DNA of 64,000 nucleotides from Microcoleus sp. bin48.metabat.b7b8b9.023 (GCF_013299185.1 NZ_JAAFKG010000008.1:39823-103822), one strand, 5' to 3'. Positions 45,272 through 54,958 are shown, counted from the stretch's first letter. Program-made: numbers and translations. Notes: generated by a model not told the origin, from the letters alone.

Positions 45272-46021
45272 TCAACTCAACTGCTGAATCAGCCAATCAA
45301 TCGCCCCAGCCACATCAGCAACCCGCTCAACATTGGGAATCGGAGTCCGTTGCACCATTACAACAGGAATACCCAACTCCCTAGCCGCGATAATTTTTGG
45401 ATATGTCGCAGCGCCACCGCTATTTTTGCTAACAATTGTATTAATTTGATATTCCAAGAGCAATTGCCGCTCGTCCGCCAATGAAAAAGGCCCCCTTGCT
45501 AATAATAACTCACCATCAGGAACAAGAGTATTTGGTGCCGGAGGATCGATCGCCCGCATCAAACACCAAACACCCTCCAAACCCGCAAACTGGGTTAATT
45601 CCTGCCTCCCAATGGTGAGAAACACCCGCCGAGAATGCCCTGACAAAGCTTTTGCAGCCTCCGAGTGGCTGGCGACTTCAATCCAGCGATCGCCCTCCAC
45701 GGCCTCCCACGCAGGGCGCACCAGCATCAAATGAGGCACGTGACACTCAGTCGCAGCCACCGCAGCATTGGCTGAAATCTGCGCTGCAAACGGATGAGTC
45801 GCATCGATTAAAAAGTCGATCGGGCTACAACGCAAAAACTCAGCCAGCCCAACGGCCCCACCAAACCCCCCAATCCGCACCGTACCCGTTTTTGGGGTCA
45901 AAGGCTGTTTCGTCCGCCCTGCTAGCGAAGATATCACCTCGATATCAGCAATTTGAGAAGCTCTGGCAGCTAATTCAACAGCATCACCCGTTCCGCCCAA
46001 AATTAATAAGCGTTTTTTCAT
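45272..46021 (-). CDS. cobK: Precorrin-6A reductase
   Basis: 249 residues from the ATG at 46021 (MKKRLLILGGTGDAVELA); a longer frame to 46048 is less likely. The Rossmann-like GGTGDA start, IDATHPFAAQIS, VFLTIGRQEL and VSKNSGG motifs define the CobK/CbiJ family, which reduces precorrin-6A to precorrin-6B with NADPH in corrin-ring synthesis. No other cob gene is adjacent. It is divergent from the TPR gene. Confidence 0.93.
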   Translation of the reverse strand: MKKRLLILGGTGDAVELAARASQIADIEVISSLAGRTKQPLTPKTGTVRIGGFGGAVGLAEFLRCSPIDFLIDATHPFAAQISANAAVAATECHVPHLMLVRPAWEAVEGDRWIEVASHSEAAKALSGHSRRVFLTIGRQELTQFAGLEGVWCLMRAIDPPAPNTLVPDGELLLARGPFSLADERQLLLEYQINTIVSKNSGGAATYPKIIAARELGIPVVMVQRTPIPNVERVADVAGAIDWLIQQLS

Positions 46022-46103
46022 AAAATTAGTCCTAACATATCGAACCAACAGCCAGAATTTTGGTTAATAATATCTTTAAGTAAAGTTTCAACTGCCACCA
46101 AAG

Positions 46104-46922
46104 ATGATTCGCTCACTTTTCACATTTTTTACAGTATTAATTGTAACCGGGTTAGTTTGGTTGGGAAATATCACGCCCGCCGCCGCACAAGTACAAGCAA
46201 CAGAGCTCACCCCTCAGCAGCAGGAATTAGGAGAACTTGTTCAGAAAGCTTTTGCAGCTACAAACGAAGGCAAATTTCCCGCCGCAGAAACTTTGTGGAC
46301 AGAAATTATTGACAAATTTCCCTCACAAGCAGCCGCTTGGAGCAACCGAGGCAATTCGAGAGTCAGCCAAAACAAACTACAATTAGCAATTGCTGACTAC
46401 GAAAAGGCGATCGAACTAGCTCCCAACGCCCCCGATCCCTACCTAAATCGCGGCACAGCTTTAGAAGGTTTAGGAAAATGGGAAGAAGCCATCGCAGACT
46501 ACAACCACGTGCTAGAATTAGATCCCAAAGATCCAGCCGCCTACAACAACCGAGGTAACGCCGAAGCAGGTTTAGGCAAATGGGAAATAGCCATTAAAGA
46601 CTACAACAAAGCCTTTGAATTAGCACCAGAATACGCCTTTGCTCGTGCCAATCACGCCCTCGCGCTTTATCAAAACGGGGAAACCAAAGAAGCAATTCGC
46701 AATATGAAAAATATTGTCCGCAGATATCCCCAATTTGCTGACATGAGAGCAGCCCTCAGTGCCTGTCTTTGGGAGGCTGGACAGCGCGGCGAAGCTGAGA
46801 GCAATTGGGTAGCAGCAGTCGGCCTCGATTCCCGCTACAAAGACCTCGATTGGGTGGCAAAAACCCGCCGCTGGCCGCCAGTTGTAGTTAGCGCCTTAGA
46901 CAAATTCTTGAACTTGAAATAA
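46104..46922 (+). CDS. Exported TPR protein
   Basis: 272 residues. The signal peptide (about 1-28) ends PAAAQ. About five TPR units follow (about 48-230), with typical AAWSNRGNSRVSQNKLQLAI and YLNRGTALEGLGKWEEAIAD repeats and asparagine-glycine turns. The C-terminal RWPPVVVSALDKFL is conserved in cyanobacterial TPR proteins of the lumen or periplasm. It is probably a protein-protein scaffold; the partner is unknown. Confidence 0.88.
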   Translation: MIRSLFTFFTVLIVTGLVWLGNITPAAAQVQATELTPQQQELGELVQKAFAATNEGKFPAAETLWTEIIDKFPSQAAAWSNRGNSRVSQNKLQLAIADYEKAIELAPNAPDPYLNRGTALEGLGKWEEAIADYNHVLELDPKDPAAYNNRGNAEAGLGKWEIAIKDYNKAFELAPEYAFARANHALALYQNGETKEAIRNMKNIVRRYPQFADMRAALSACLWEAGQRGEAESNWVAAVGLDSRYKDLDWVAKTRRWPPVVVSALDKFLNLK

Positions 46923-46927
46923 GATTA

Positions 46928-47470
46928 TACGGCGGTTCATTAGACGGCGGTTGATTATACGGCGGTTGAAACCGCGTCTACACAAACCAAACCCGCCGAC
47001 GCGGGTTGAAGATTATACGGCGGTTGAAACCGCGTCTACATAAACCAAACCCGCCTCCGCAGGTTGAAGATCAAACGGCGGTTGAAACCGCGTCTACACA
47101 AACCAAACCCGCCTCCGCAGGTTGAAGATCAAACGGCGGTTGAAACCGCGTCTACACAAACCAAACCCGCCGACGCGGGTTGAAGATCAAACGGCGGTTG
47201 AAACCGCGTCTACACAAACCAAACCCGCCGACGCGGGTTGAAGATAAAACGGTTAAAATTATGTTATTTTCTTGAGTCCGCGGAGGCGGACATCGTTTGT
47301 GTAGACGCGGTTTCAACCGCCGTCTGAGCGGACATCGTTTGTGTAGACGCGGTTTCAACCGCCGTCTTTCTTAAGTCTGCGGAGGCAGACATTGTTTGTG
47401 TAGACGCGGTTTCAACCGCCGTATAATTCTCCAATGTACCGACGCGGTTTCAACCGCCGTATAATTCTCC
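46928..47470. repeat. Family C array: direct then inverted units
   Basis: Five direct 58-bp units start at 46953, 47011, 47069, 47127 and 47185 (GGCGGTTGAAACCGCGTCTA, then CACAAACCAAACCCGCC). After a short AT spacer, three to four inverted units follow (47277-47470: GTGTAGACGCGGTTTCAACC). The whole could fold into one very large hairpin. The right end overlaps the 3' end of the HAD gene and encodes its last residues (YGG-stop). Fragments recur at 26114-26172 and 59272-59291. Confidence 0.9.
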
Positions 47471-48238
47471 AATTCGTGCAGCATTCAACTCCTCGATATT
47501 CCTAAAAATCGCCGCAGCACCAGCAGTTTTCAGCGCCGCAGCATAGGCTTCACAGCGAACAGAATCATCCAAAATATGAGGCGGCAAAATTCCTGCGCCC
47601 AGCCAAACCCGATTCGGTTGTAATTCCCGCGCCTTCACCACTGTGTAAATATCGGCAACCGTATCTCCGGCGTAAATTACGGGCAAATAGCTTTCTAAAC
47701 CGTGCAGATTTTCCAACTGTTCAATAGTCGCGAAAAGTCCCGTCGGATCTGGTTTTCCCGGTGCATCTTCCATCGCGACTAACACGGGAGAATTTAAGCC
47801 GAGTTTCCCTTGCAAAACATAAGCTGCTTCATCGCGCATTGCGCCACTAAAAAATCCCCAAGCAACGCCTCCAATTGTTAAATTTTCCAGGTAAGCTGGA
47901 TTTAACAGCAGCGGTTCGTCACAAATGTAACCAGTCCAATTTTGATCGTCATTCCCGCGATAGCGACTTTGGAAAAAAGCGACTAATTCGTCATATTTGA
48001 AATCGAGTTGATTTCGCGATCGCCCAATTCCCTCAAAATAACGGCAAACTAACTCCAAAGACGCCTGCCAGTCATTATTCCACACACCCTCAGACTTCAG
48101 AGAGTCAATATCGATCGAACTCGGGCGAAAAGCACCAGCCGTGAAATGTTCTACCGCATCTGCGATCGCCCGCCGATAGGAACCGGACACATCCCGCACC
48201 ACACCATCAATGTCAAAAACTAAAATAAATCTGCTCAT
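47450..48238 (-). CDS. HAD-superfamily phosphatase (subfamily IA)
   Basis: 262 residues. Motif I is FDIDGVVRD (Asp9, Asp11), motif II lies in FFSGAM, Lys and motif III in EDAPGKPDPTG and YAGDTVADIYTV. It matches a cyanobacterial HAD subfamily (hyp1 type) of unknown substrate. The last residues are encoded by the family C repeat, and ATAATTCTCCAAT from its 3' end is duplicated just downstream, so repeat insertion has altered the tail slightly. Confidence 0.88.
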   Translation of the reverse strand: MSRFILVFDIDGVVRDVSGSYRRAIADAVEHFTAGAFRPSSIDIDSLKSEGVWNNDWQASLELVCRYFEGIGRSRNQLDFKYDELVAFFQSRYRGNDDQNWTGYICDEPLLLNPAYLENLTIGGVAWGFFSGAMRDEAAYVLQGKLGLNSPVLVAMEDAPGKPDPTGLFATIEQLENLHGLESYLPVIYAGDTVADIYTVVKARELQPNRVWLGAGILPPHILDDSVRCEAYAAALKTAGAAAIFRNIEELNAARIGELYGG

Positions 48239-48426
48239 AACTTAATTATCCCTATAGCTGGGGGGAGTTTTGCACAAATTTTATTGGTTTCGGGCCCCTA
48301 AACAGCGGGAAACCCAGCCCTCCGACAAAACTTTTAATCGCCAATGACCCATTATTGAACAGAATGTGCTACGCTTAGCGATTGTAGAAATTTTTAATAA
48401 GTTCGATCGGAACCCTGGAGGTTTGC

Positions 48427-48726
48427 TTGTCCAAGTTCATCTTAAAAGTTCTCTGGCTAGAAGAGAATGTTGCCCTCGCCGTTGACCAAGTTGTCGGTAA
48501 AGGAACTAGCCCGCTGACATCTTACTTTTTCTGGCCGCGCAAGGATGCGTGGGAAGAACTCAAAAACGAACTCGAAGCCAAACACTGGATTGCTGACAAC
48601 GATCGCGTCGAAATCCTCAACCAAGCTACAGAAGTTATCAACTACTGGCAAGAAGAAGGCAGACGGCGCCCGATGACTGAAGCTCAGTCAAGGTTCCCCG
48701 AAGTGACTTTTACTGGCAGCAACTAA
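48427..48726 (+). CDS. Ribosomal protein PSRP-3 (Ycf65)
   Basis: 99 residues from TTG 48427. GGAGG at 48417-48421 supports this start, and the product begins [20 protein letters not shown], as in other cyanobacterial and plastid PSRP-3 proteins; [20 protein letters not shown] is the signature. It binds the 30S subunit in plastids and cyanobacteria. The rare TTG start may limit expression. Confidence 0.95.
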   Translation: MSKFILKVLWLEENVALAVDQVVGKGTSPLTSYFFWPRKDAWEELKNELEAKHWIADNDRVEILNQATEVINYWQEEGRRRPMTEAQSRFPEVTFTGSN

Positions 48727-48739
48727 GCCTAGCTTTCAG

Positions 48740-49010
48740 TTGCTACCCAGATAAATTGCCTGTGATGGCTGAGTAGCAAAGAAATGGAGTAAATCGGAGT
48801 TTCCGGTTTACCCCAGGCATAAAAGCCCTGCTACCCCAGAATAAGATCCTTGGGATCTACGCTACCTGAGGTCAAAACCCCAATAGGATTCGCTAGTTCT
48901 AAGCGGTTTGGTAAATAGAACATTGCCTAGTTTCTGAGGGTGAAACACTATTTCCAGTGACAAGTCTCAGGAGCATTTTCAAAGCAAACATCACCCGAAA
49001 GGTGAAGCAG
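48740..49010 (+). ncRNA. Putative omega RNA of IscB locus 2
   Basis: The noncoding stretch upstream of the second iscB gene, same strand. Visible stems include GTAAATCGGA/TTCCGGTTTAC (48789-48811), AGATCC/GGATCT (48844-48858) and CACC-CGAAA-GGTG just before the start codon (about 48989-49001). The length (about 270 nt) and position fit an IscB omega RNA. The guide would be the sequence just 5' of the scaffold, inside or next to the PSRP-3 3' end. Boundaries are inferred. Confidence 0.65.
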
Positions 49011-49012
49011 AA

Positions 49013-50311
49013 ATGCAACCAACGAAACAACAGAACTGGGTATTTCAAATCAACGGAGACAAGCAACCGTTAGATATGATTCACCCCGGCAGATGCCGAG
49101 AATTACAGAATCGTGGGAAGCTTGCCAGTTTTCGCAGATTTCCTTATGTCGCAATCCAGCAACAAACTATCGAAAGTATCAAAACAAAGGAATACATCCT
49201 CAAGATTGACCCAGGTAGTCAGTGGACGGGGTTTGCCATTCAATGTGGTAATGATATCTTGTTTCGAGCAGAACTAAATCATCGAGGAGAAGCAATCAAG
49301 TTAGATTTAGTTAAACGGGCAGGGTTTAGACGTGGAAGACGTTCGCGCAATTTACGCTATCGCAAGAAACGCTTGAATCGTGCCAAGCCAGAGGGATGGC
49401 TAGCTCCATCAATCCGACACAGAGTGCTAACAGTTGAAACTTGGATTAAACGCTTTATGCGGTATTGTCCAATTGCCTGGATCGAAATTGAACAAGTTCG
49501 GTTTGATACGCAAAAGTTAGCTAATCCAGAAATAGATGGAGTTGAATACCAACAAGGTGAATTACAAGGATACGAAGTGCGTGAATACTTGTTGCAAAAG
49601 TGGGGTAGAAAATGCGCTTACTGTGGCACAGAAAACGTACCGCTAGAAGTTGAGCATATTCAACCTACGTCGAAAGGGGGGAGTAGCCGCGTAGGAAATC
49701 TAACTCTAGCTTGTCATGTCTGTAATGTCAAAAAAGGTAACTTGGACGTTCGCGATTTCTTGGCAAAATCACCTGACATTTTGAATCAAGTTTTAGAGAA
49801 TTCCACAAAACCGTTAAAAGATGCGGCTGCGGTCAATTCAACCAGATACGCAATCGTGAAAATGGCTAAATCTATTTGCCAGAACGTGAAATGCTCCTCA
49901 GGTGCAAGAACGAAAATGAACCGAGCGCGTCAAGGTATTGAAAAAACTCACAGCCTTGATGCTGCTTGTGTTGGCGAGTCTGGGGCAAGCATTCAAGTTA
50001 GAACCGATCGACCTCTATTGATTACCTGCAAAGGTCATGGCAGTCGCCAATCCATTCGAGTTAATGCTTCGGGATTTCCGGCAGTGAAAAACGCTAAAAC
50101 TGTTTTTACTCACATTGCAGCAGGTGATGTAGTCAGGTTTACTATCGACAAAAACCGGAAAAAAGTCAAAGCTGGAACTTATACGGCAAGAGTCAAGACA
50201 CCGACTCCAAAAGGGTTTGAGGTTTTGATCGATGGCGCAAGAATAAGTCTCTCAACCATGAGCAATGTAGTTTTCGTACATAGGAGTGACGGCTATGGCT
50301 ATGAGCTTTAA
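49013..50311 (+). CDS. iscB: IscB RNA-guided nuclease (RuvC-HNH), locus 2
   Basis: 432 residues. PLMP-like N-terminus (WVFQINGDKQPLDMIHPGR), RuvC-I Asp66 (KIDPGSQWTGFAI), Arg-rich bridge (RRGRRSRNLRYRKKRLNR), RuvC-II Glu160 (EIEQVRFD), HNH with Cys201/Cys204, His215 (VEHIQPTSKGG) and CHVCNVKKG, and RuvC-III His313/Asp316 (THSLDAACVG). All catalytic residues are intact. It is clearly related to locus 1 but differs at many positions, so it is not a recent copy. AAGGTG about 9 nt upstream can serve as the ribosome-binding site. No TnpA is nearby. Confidence 0.94.
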   Translation: MQPTKQQNWVFQINGDKQPLDMIHPGRCRELQNRGKLASFRRFPYVAIQQQTIESIKTKEYILKIDPGSQWTGFAIQCGNDILFRAELNHRGEAIKLDLVKRAGFRRGRRSRNLRYRKKRLNRAKPEGWLAPSIRHRVLTVETWIKRFMRYCPIAWIEIEQVRFDTQKLANPEIDGVEYQQGELQGYEVREYLLQKWGRKCAYCGTENVPLEVEHIQPTSKGGSSRVGNLTLACHVCNVKKGNLDVRDFLAKSPDILNQVLENSTKPLKDAAAVNSTRYAIVKMAKSICQNVKCSSGARTKMNRARQGIEKTHSLDAACVGESGASIQVRTDRPLLITCKGHGSRQSIRVNASGFPAVKNAKTVFTHIAAGDVVRFTIDKNRKKVKAGTYTARVKTPTPKGFEVLIDGARISLSTMSNVVFVHRSDGYGYEL

Positions 50312-50918
50312 TCTGCTCGCATTGACTCGGAATTACTCCAATAAAGCGATTTCTAGCGATCGGACAGGAAAACGAGAGAGGGGGAGAAGGCGAGAGGATT
50401 TGCTTTTTCCACCTCGTCCTGAAAAATACAATTTAAATGCGCTACAGCCGATCGATATCTTAAATATCATCTCCGAAAAACAAGTTTGTAGTGAGGACTT
50501 TAGTCCGCAGAAATTGATGCGGACTAAAGTCCTCACTACAAACCGCATTTTTTCAATGTAATCTGGTTCTTTAACAATCTGAAATTGTACAGTCAGCTAT
50601 CAACAAACTTCCCTCAAACCTATTCCCAAAGCGTATCTACTTACATCTAAAATCCTTTGTATCTATGGTTTGTATCAAAGTCTCGATCCCCCTAAATCCC
50701 CCTTAAAAAAAACCACTTTGACACTCACTCTTGTCCCCCCCTTAATAAGGGGGGTTAGGGGGGATCGAAGGCCTAAGCGTCAAACAGAAGACTACTACAT
50801 CTAACGCGCTTGTTGACACCAATAGCCTCTTCCGAATTCCGAATTCGATCAAAATTCCATCCGTTACATCCGTTAAATCCCGTACATTGCTCGTTGCCGA
50901 ACCTTCTTCCTCGAACTT
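50312..50918. other. Intergenic region with family A and D repeats
   Basis: 607 bp after iscB. A family A palindrome lies at 50484-50543 (GTTTGTAGTGAGGACTTTAG with GACTAAAGTCCTCACTACAA). A core-only family D hairpin lies at 50685-50766 (GATCCCCCTAAATCCCCC ... GGGGGGATC). No gene is supported; a minus-strand frame at 50742-50990 crosses the repeat and is not coding-like. Confidence 0.7.
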
Positions 50919-51992
50919 ATGGGCGCCGAAAGCACGATCGACCAAACCGAACAAATGCCGCTGGTAGTCAATCCCGACATTCTCCAGCAAGCCATCCTCT
51001 ACAAAATTAACACTCGCGTCACCGCACGCGGAGAATTAGTTTTCCCCTGCGTACCGGGAATGGCAGACCACTATCTCAAGTCAATCGAAAAGCTATTTAG
51101 CACCCTCGACAGACCACTTCCAGAAGACCGTAAAGAGGAACTCAGAAAGCTTTTAGCTACTAAATTAGAACAGGGCTACCGCACTTCAACAGCATCGATG
51201 ATGATTCTGCAATACGAATCTGTGCAGCCGCCACAAACCGGTTTAGCTTGCAAAGTAATTGTAACTACTTCAACAGTAGGAGAACAATATAAAAGCTGGG
51301 TTGACACTAGAGAACCGCCTCTATTTGGTTCCCATCCCGATGCAAAATTGATGGCAACGGCTGCTAAATTGGGAAATCCCGATCGCATCCGCATCTTAGA
51401 CGTGGGGGCCGGTACCGGGCGCAATACCTTACCGCTGGCGAGATTGGGCTATTCTGTAGATGCGATCGAGCTAACCCCAGCTTTTGCAGAACAATTGCAA
51501 ACAGCCGCCACCGCCGAAAACCTTCCCGTCACAGTAACAGAAGGCGACGTACTCGATCCCTTAATGCGGATGAAACCAGCCCGCTACCAGTTGGCAGTGG
51601 CAGCCGAAGTCATCTCACATTTTCGAGACATCGATCAAGTACGGCTTTTCCTTGCCAAAATGTGCGATTTCCTCTGTCCCGGAGGCGTGTTGCTCTTCAG
51701 CACATTCTTAACCGTCGGCGACTACCAGCCAGACGCCCTCGTGCGACAAGTTGCACAACTTTCATGGTCTACTTTATTCACGCCCCAAGAGCTCGCCGCC
51801 GCCATGGAAGGCTTACCCTTAGTCCAAATATCCGACGAATTGGTGTGGGAATACGAACGCCACCACCTGCCAAAAGAAGCCTGGCCGCCAACGCCTTGGT
51901 TCCCGAGTTGGGCCACAGGTAGAGATGTCTTCCCGATGGCAAATGGACGGCCGCCCATGGAATTGCGCTGGATTTTGTGCCGTCGCAGCTAA
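50919..51992 (+). CDS. SAM-dependent methyltransferase
   Basis: 357 residues. A helical N-terminal region (about 15-100) precedes a class I methyltransferase domain (about 140-290) with motif I ILDVGAGTGRNTLPLARLG, AIELTP, the EGDVLDP loop and a post-motif FLCPGGVLLFSTFL. The C-terminus (PPTPWFPSWATGRDVFP) is long. The substrate is unknown. An internal ATG (residue 13) is an alternative start. It stands alone between repeat regions. Confidence 0.85.
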   Translation: MGAESTIDQTEQMPLVVNPDILQQAILYKINTRVTARGELVFPCVPGMADHYLKSIEKLFSTLDRPLPEDRKEELRKLLATKLEQGYRTSTASMMILQYESVQPPQTGLACKVIVTTSTVGEQYKSWVDTREPPLFGSHPDAKLMATAAKLGNPDRIRILDVGAGTGRNTLPLARLGYSVDAIELTPAFAEQLQTAATAENLPVTVTEGDVLDPLMRMKPARYQLAVAAEVISHFRDIDQVRLFLAKMCDFLCPGGVLLFSTFLTVGDYQPDALVRQVAQLSWSTLFTPQELAAAMEGLPLVQISDELVWEYERHHLPKEAWPPTPWFPSWATGRDVFPMANGRPPMELRWILCRRS

Positions 51993-52698
51993 TACCATTT
52001 TCGATCTGAGGTACGTAGTTGCGCTTCAGCGCTCTTTATAATCTTAGGAAAGAGCGAAGACAGCACAACTTCGATCTGAGGTACGTTGTTGCGCTTCAGC
52101 GCTCTTTATAATCTCAGGAAAGAGCGCTAAACCGCAACTACGTACCTTTTTTTTAATGGTGTTTCTGCAAAACCTAGATCCACCCGGAGCGCTGAAGCGC
52201 AACTACGTACCTAAGAGCGCTGAAGCGCAACTACGTACCTTCGGAGCGCTGAAGCGCAACTACGTACCTTGATTGTTCGGTCTGGGACTGATTTATAAGC
52301 TATCCCAGCAATCAGAACCTTGAGATAGCCTGATACTTCCATCAAGTCTTTTTATTTTCACAGCATAATTCCGATTTGTTGTCAAATATTACGGAGCTGC
52401 TACACAATAATTTACAAATATATATATTAAAATGTAAACATAGCGAAGTAAAATCGCCCCTGGGTGAGAAACCCGGTTGCTGATTAGATCCTATCTTGGC
52501 AAACCTGTGATTGCTTGCGATAAATTGGGTCGATCTGGCGTTGAAATTACGTAAAATTCGATACGCCATCTAAAATCGGTGCAACTATACTTAACAATGA
52601 ATCAACAAAACCTATTCCTCCAGATAGACGACACTTTAGGGGAAGAGGATTAAACCATAGATTAGCTCGCTAATTGGCGAAGCTCCTGAGACACAAAT
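51993..52698. other. Intergenic region with family B repeats
   Basis: 706 bp. Family B palindromes and arms fill 52009-52269 (AGGTACGTAGTTGCGCTTCA, then GAGCGCTGAAGCGCAACTAC repeated). From 52270 to 52698 no gene is supported. An 18-codon frame starting at 52598 (MNQQNLFLQIDDTLGEED) could be a leader peptide but has no further support. Confidence 0.6.
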
Positions 52699-53574
52699 AT
52701 GCTTTTAACACGTCCACTACAAGCGTTTGGAGCAATCTTCGGGCACAAACCTTTCACAAAAAGATCGATCGAGCAAAAAACCAGTAAAAATTATTTAGAG
52801 GGGAATAGTTATCCCGCTCCAAACCAACAACTTGACTGGTATATCATCCAACTGGAAACGCTGATGAGTAACGCAAAATCTAACTGCACGGATAGAGAGA
52901 TTGCCGCTTGGCTGCGGGGATTGCTGACAATTGCTTGGGCTGACGGCAACTTTGACGAAAATGAGCAAAAAATGATTGCTAGCCTGACTCAGGATGAACT
53001 AAATCCGGTATCTTTTGAGACCGGTTTTGAACCGATTACCGCAGAGGAACTAGCTGCTGTATTAGGGACAGGCACCGCCAACGGGGAGAATTTTTTGAGA
53101 ACAGCAGTCATGGTAGCCTTAGCAGACGGTACCTACTCTCTGAGTGAAGACGAGGTACTTTACAAGTTTTGCACAGCTTTGGGTCATAACGTGGAGGCGA
53201 TCGAATCTCTGCGACACACGATCGAAGATAGCAGCACGCAGCCGCAGGAATCAAGCAGCCAAACAGCCGTTGATTATGCAGCAACACCTCTTTCTGCGCG
53301 GCCTCAACCTCAGCAGAAAAATGTCCTGACACCCGTGAAAGACTGGCTTGACGGCTGGGAAGTTCACGATCCGAGAGTGGCACGTTTTGTCTGCAAAATG
53401 ATTCCACCGCAGTGTCCGTTTGAACGAGATGTCGTATTATTCGGCCGCAAAATTGTCCACATTCCGGCGATGTGCAAACTTAACCCGCTGTACGAACAAT
53501 TGGTGGGGATGCGCTTTCGAGCTCTCTGCTATTTGGCAGATGATTGTAAGGAAGATATATCGTCATATTGTTAA
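52699..53574 (+). CDS. TerB-like / Mo-nitrogenase C-terminal-like protein
   Basis: 291 residues. The middle (about 70-165) resembles TerB: REIAAWLRGLLTIAWADGNF, DENEQKMIASL, then FLRTAVMVALADGTYSLSED. The C-terminus (about 210-291) matches the Mo-dependent nitrogenase C-terminal-like domain of cyanobacteria: VKDWLDGWEVHDPRVARFVC, KMIPPQCPFERDVVLFGR, HIPAMCKLNPLYEQL and RALCYLADDC. Despite the name, this domain is common in non-diazotrophs and its role is unknown. It is likely soluble. Confidence 0.85.
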   Translation: MLLTRPLQAFGAIFGHKPFTKRSIEQKTSKNYLEGNSYPAPNQQLDWYIIQLETLMSNAKSNCTDREIAAWLRGLLTIAWADGNFDENEQKMIASLTQDELNPVSFETGFEPITAEELAAVLGTGTANGENFLRTAVMVALADGTYSLSEDEVLYKFCTALGHNVEAIESLRHTIEDSSTQPQESSSQTAVDYAATPLSARPQPQQKNVLTPVKDWLDGWEVHDPRVARFVCKMIPPQCPFERDVVLFGRKIVHIPAMCKLNPLYEQLVGMRFRALCYLADDCKEDISSYC

Positions 53575-53584
53575 GAGTCATTAG

Positions 53585-53890
53585 TCATTGGGCATTGGGC
53601 ATTGGGCATTGGGCATTGGGCATTGGGCAAACAGGGCATTGGCCAAACAGGGCATTGGCCAAACAGGGCATTGGGAAGAAGGCTCGCGCAGGGCATTGGG
53701 CATTCTTGTCAAATGTTCGATTAATGACTGTAAGTTATTAACTAATGACTACTAATTAGTCCAGTACGATTTGCACTGCGCGCCAAAAGATAAACATTGT
53801 ACTTGGATCTGGTATCATAACTAATGACTGCTGACTAATGACTAATGACTAATGACTAATGACTAATGACTATTGACCAATGATTATTGA
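53585..53890. repeat. GCATTGG and TAATGAC microsatellites
   Basis: 53585-53708 is a run of GGGCATT units with GCCAAACA interruptions. 53818-53890 is a run of CTAATGA units ending 8 bp before the obg start. No gene lies in this 323-bp gap. Confidence 0.85.
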
Positions 53891-53897
53891 TTAAATT

Positions 53898-54938
53898 ATG
53901 CAATTTATCGATCGCGCAGATGTTCAAGTCGCAGCCGGCAAAGGCGGCGATGGGATGGTAGCTTTTCGCAGAGAAAAGTATATACCGGCGGGGGGGCCAA
54001 GTGGTGGCACCGGCGGGCGGGGCGGTTCTGTGTTTATGGTGGCGGTGGAAAGCCTGCAAACGTTGCTGGATTTCCAGTACAACCGGATTTTTAAAGGCGA
54101 AAACGGGAAGAAGGGCGCGCCGAAGAATATGACTGGTGCTTCAGGAGCCGATCGCACGATCGAGGTTCCCTGCGGTACAGTAGTTTACGATGCGGAAACT
54201 CAGGCAATTTTAGCAGATTTGGTGACGCCCGGACAGACTTTTTGTGTTGCCAAAGGTGGTAAAGGCGGTTTAGGAAATAAGTGTTTTCTGACAAATTCTA
54301 ACCGCGCTCCAGATTATGCGCTACCGGGAAAAGAAGGAGAACATAAGTTTTTGCGCTTGGAATTGAAGCTGTTAGCTGAAGTGGGAATTATTGGCTTGCC
54401 GAATGCTGGCAAATCGACGCTAATTTCTGCTTTGTCGGCGGCGCGTCCGAAGATTGCAGATTATCCGTTTACAACTTTAGTTCCGAACTTGGGCGTAGTC
54501 AAAAAACCGACTGGCGACGGTACTGTTTTTGCTGATATTCCGGGATTAATTGCCGGAGCTCACGAGGGCGCGGGTTTGGGTTATGAGTTTTTGCGGCACA
54601 TTGAACGGACTCGGTTGTTGCTGCATTTAGTCGATATTACTTCTGAAGATCCGATCGCCGATTACATCACAATTCAGGAAGAATTGAAAGCTTACGGGCG
54701 AGGTTTGGGCGATCGACCGCAGATTTTGGCTTTTAATAAGGTAGATGCGATCGATCTTGAGGATGAGGAAATTGGAAATGCGATCGCGCGATTGCAGGAA
54801 ATCAGCGGTGCTCCGGTGTTGATGATTTCGGCTGTGAGTCGAGTTGGGTTGGATGAGTTGATGCACCAAGTTTGGCTGAAACTCGATGAGATGAATGAGA
54901 GTGAAGCGGAGGCGCTGTTAGCAGTCGGAGTTTTGTAG
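53898..54938 (+). CDS. obg: GTPase Obg/CgtA
   Basis: 346 residues. The glycine-rich Obg fold (about 1-158: AAGKGGDGMVAFRREKYIPA, GGTGGRGGSV) precedes the G domain with G1 GLPNAGKST (166-174), G3 DIPG (213-216) and G4 NKVD (280-283). The long C-terminal TGS-like extension of some Obg proteins is absent, as in many cyanobacteria. It is a ribosome-associated GTPase essential in most bacteria, linked to 50S assembly and stress response. A terminator follows. Confidence 0.97.
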   Translation: MQFIDRADVQVAAGKGGDGMVAFRREKYIPAGGPSGGTGGRGGSVFMVAVESLQTLLDFQYNRIFKGENGKKGAPKNMTGASGADRTIEVPCGTVVYDAETQAILADLVTPGQTFCVAKGGKGGLGNKCFLTNSNRAPDYALPGKEGEHKFLRLELKLLAEVGIIGLPNAGKSTLISALSAARPKIADYPFTTLVPNLGVVKKPTGDGTVFADIPGLIAGAHEGAGLGYEFLRHIERTRLLLHLVDITSEDPIADYITIQEELKAYGRGLGDRPQILAFNKVDAIDLEDEEIGNAIARLQEISGAPVLMISAVSRVGLDELMHQVWLKLDEMNESEAEALLAVGVL

Positions 54939-54958
54939 TCTGATATTTGATTTTTGAG

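Noticed and set aside
47152-47358. 68-codon minus-strand frame
   Set aside because: It is a translation of the family C repeats.
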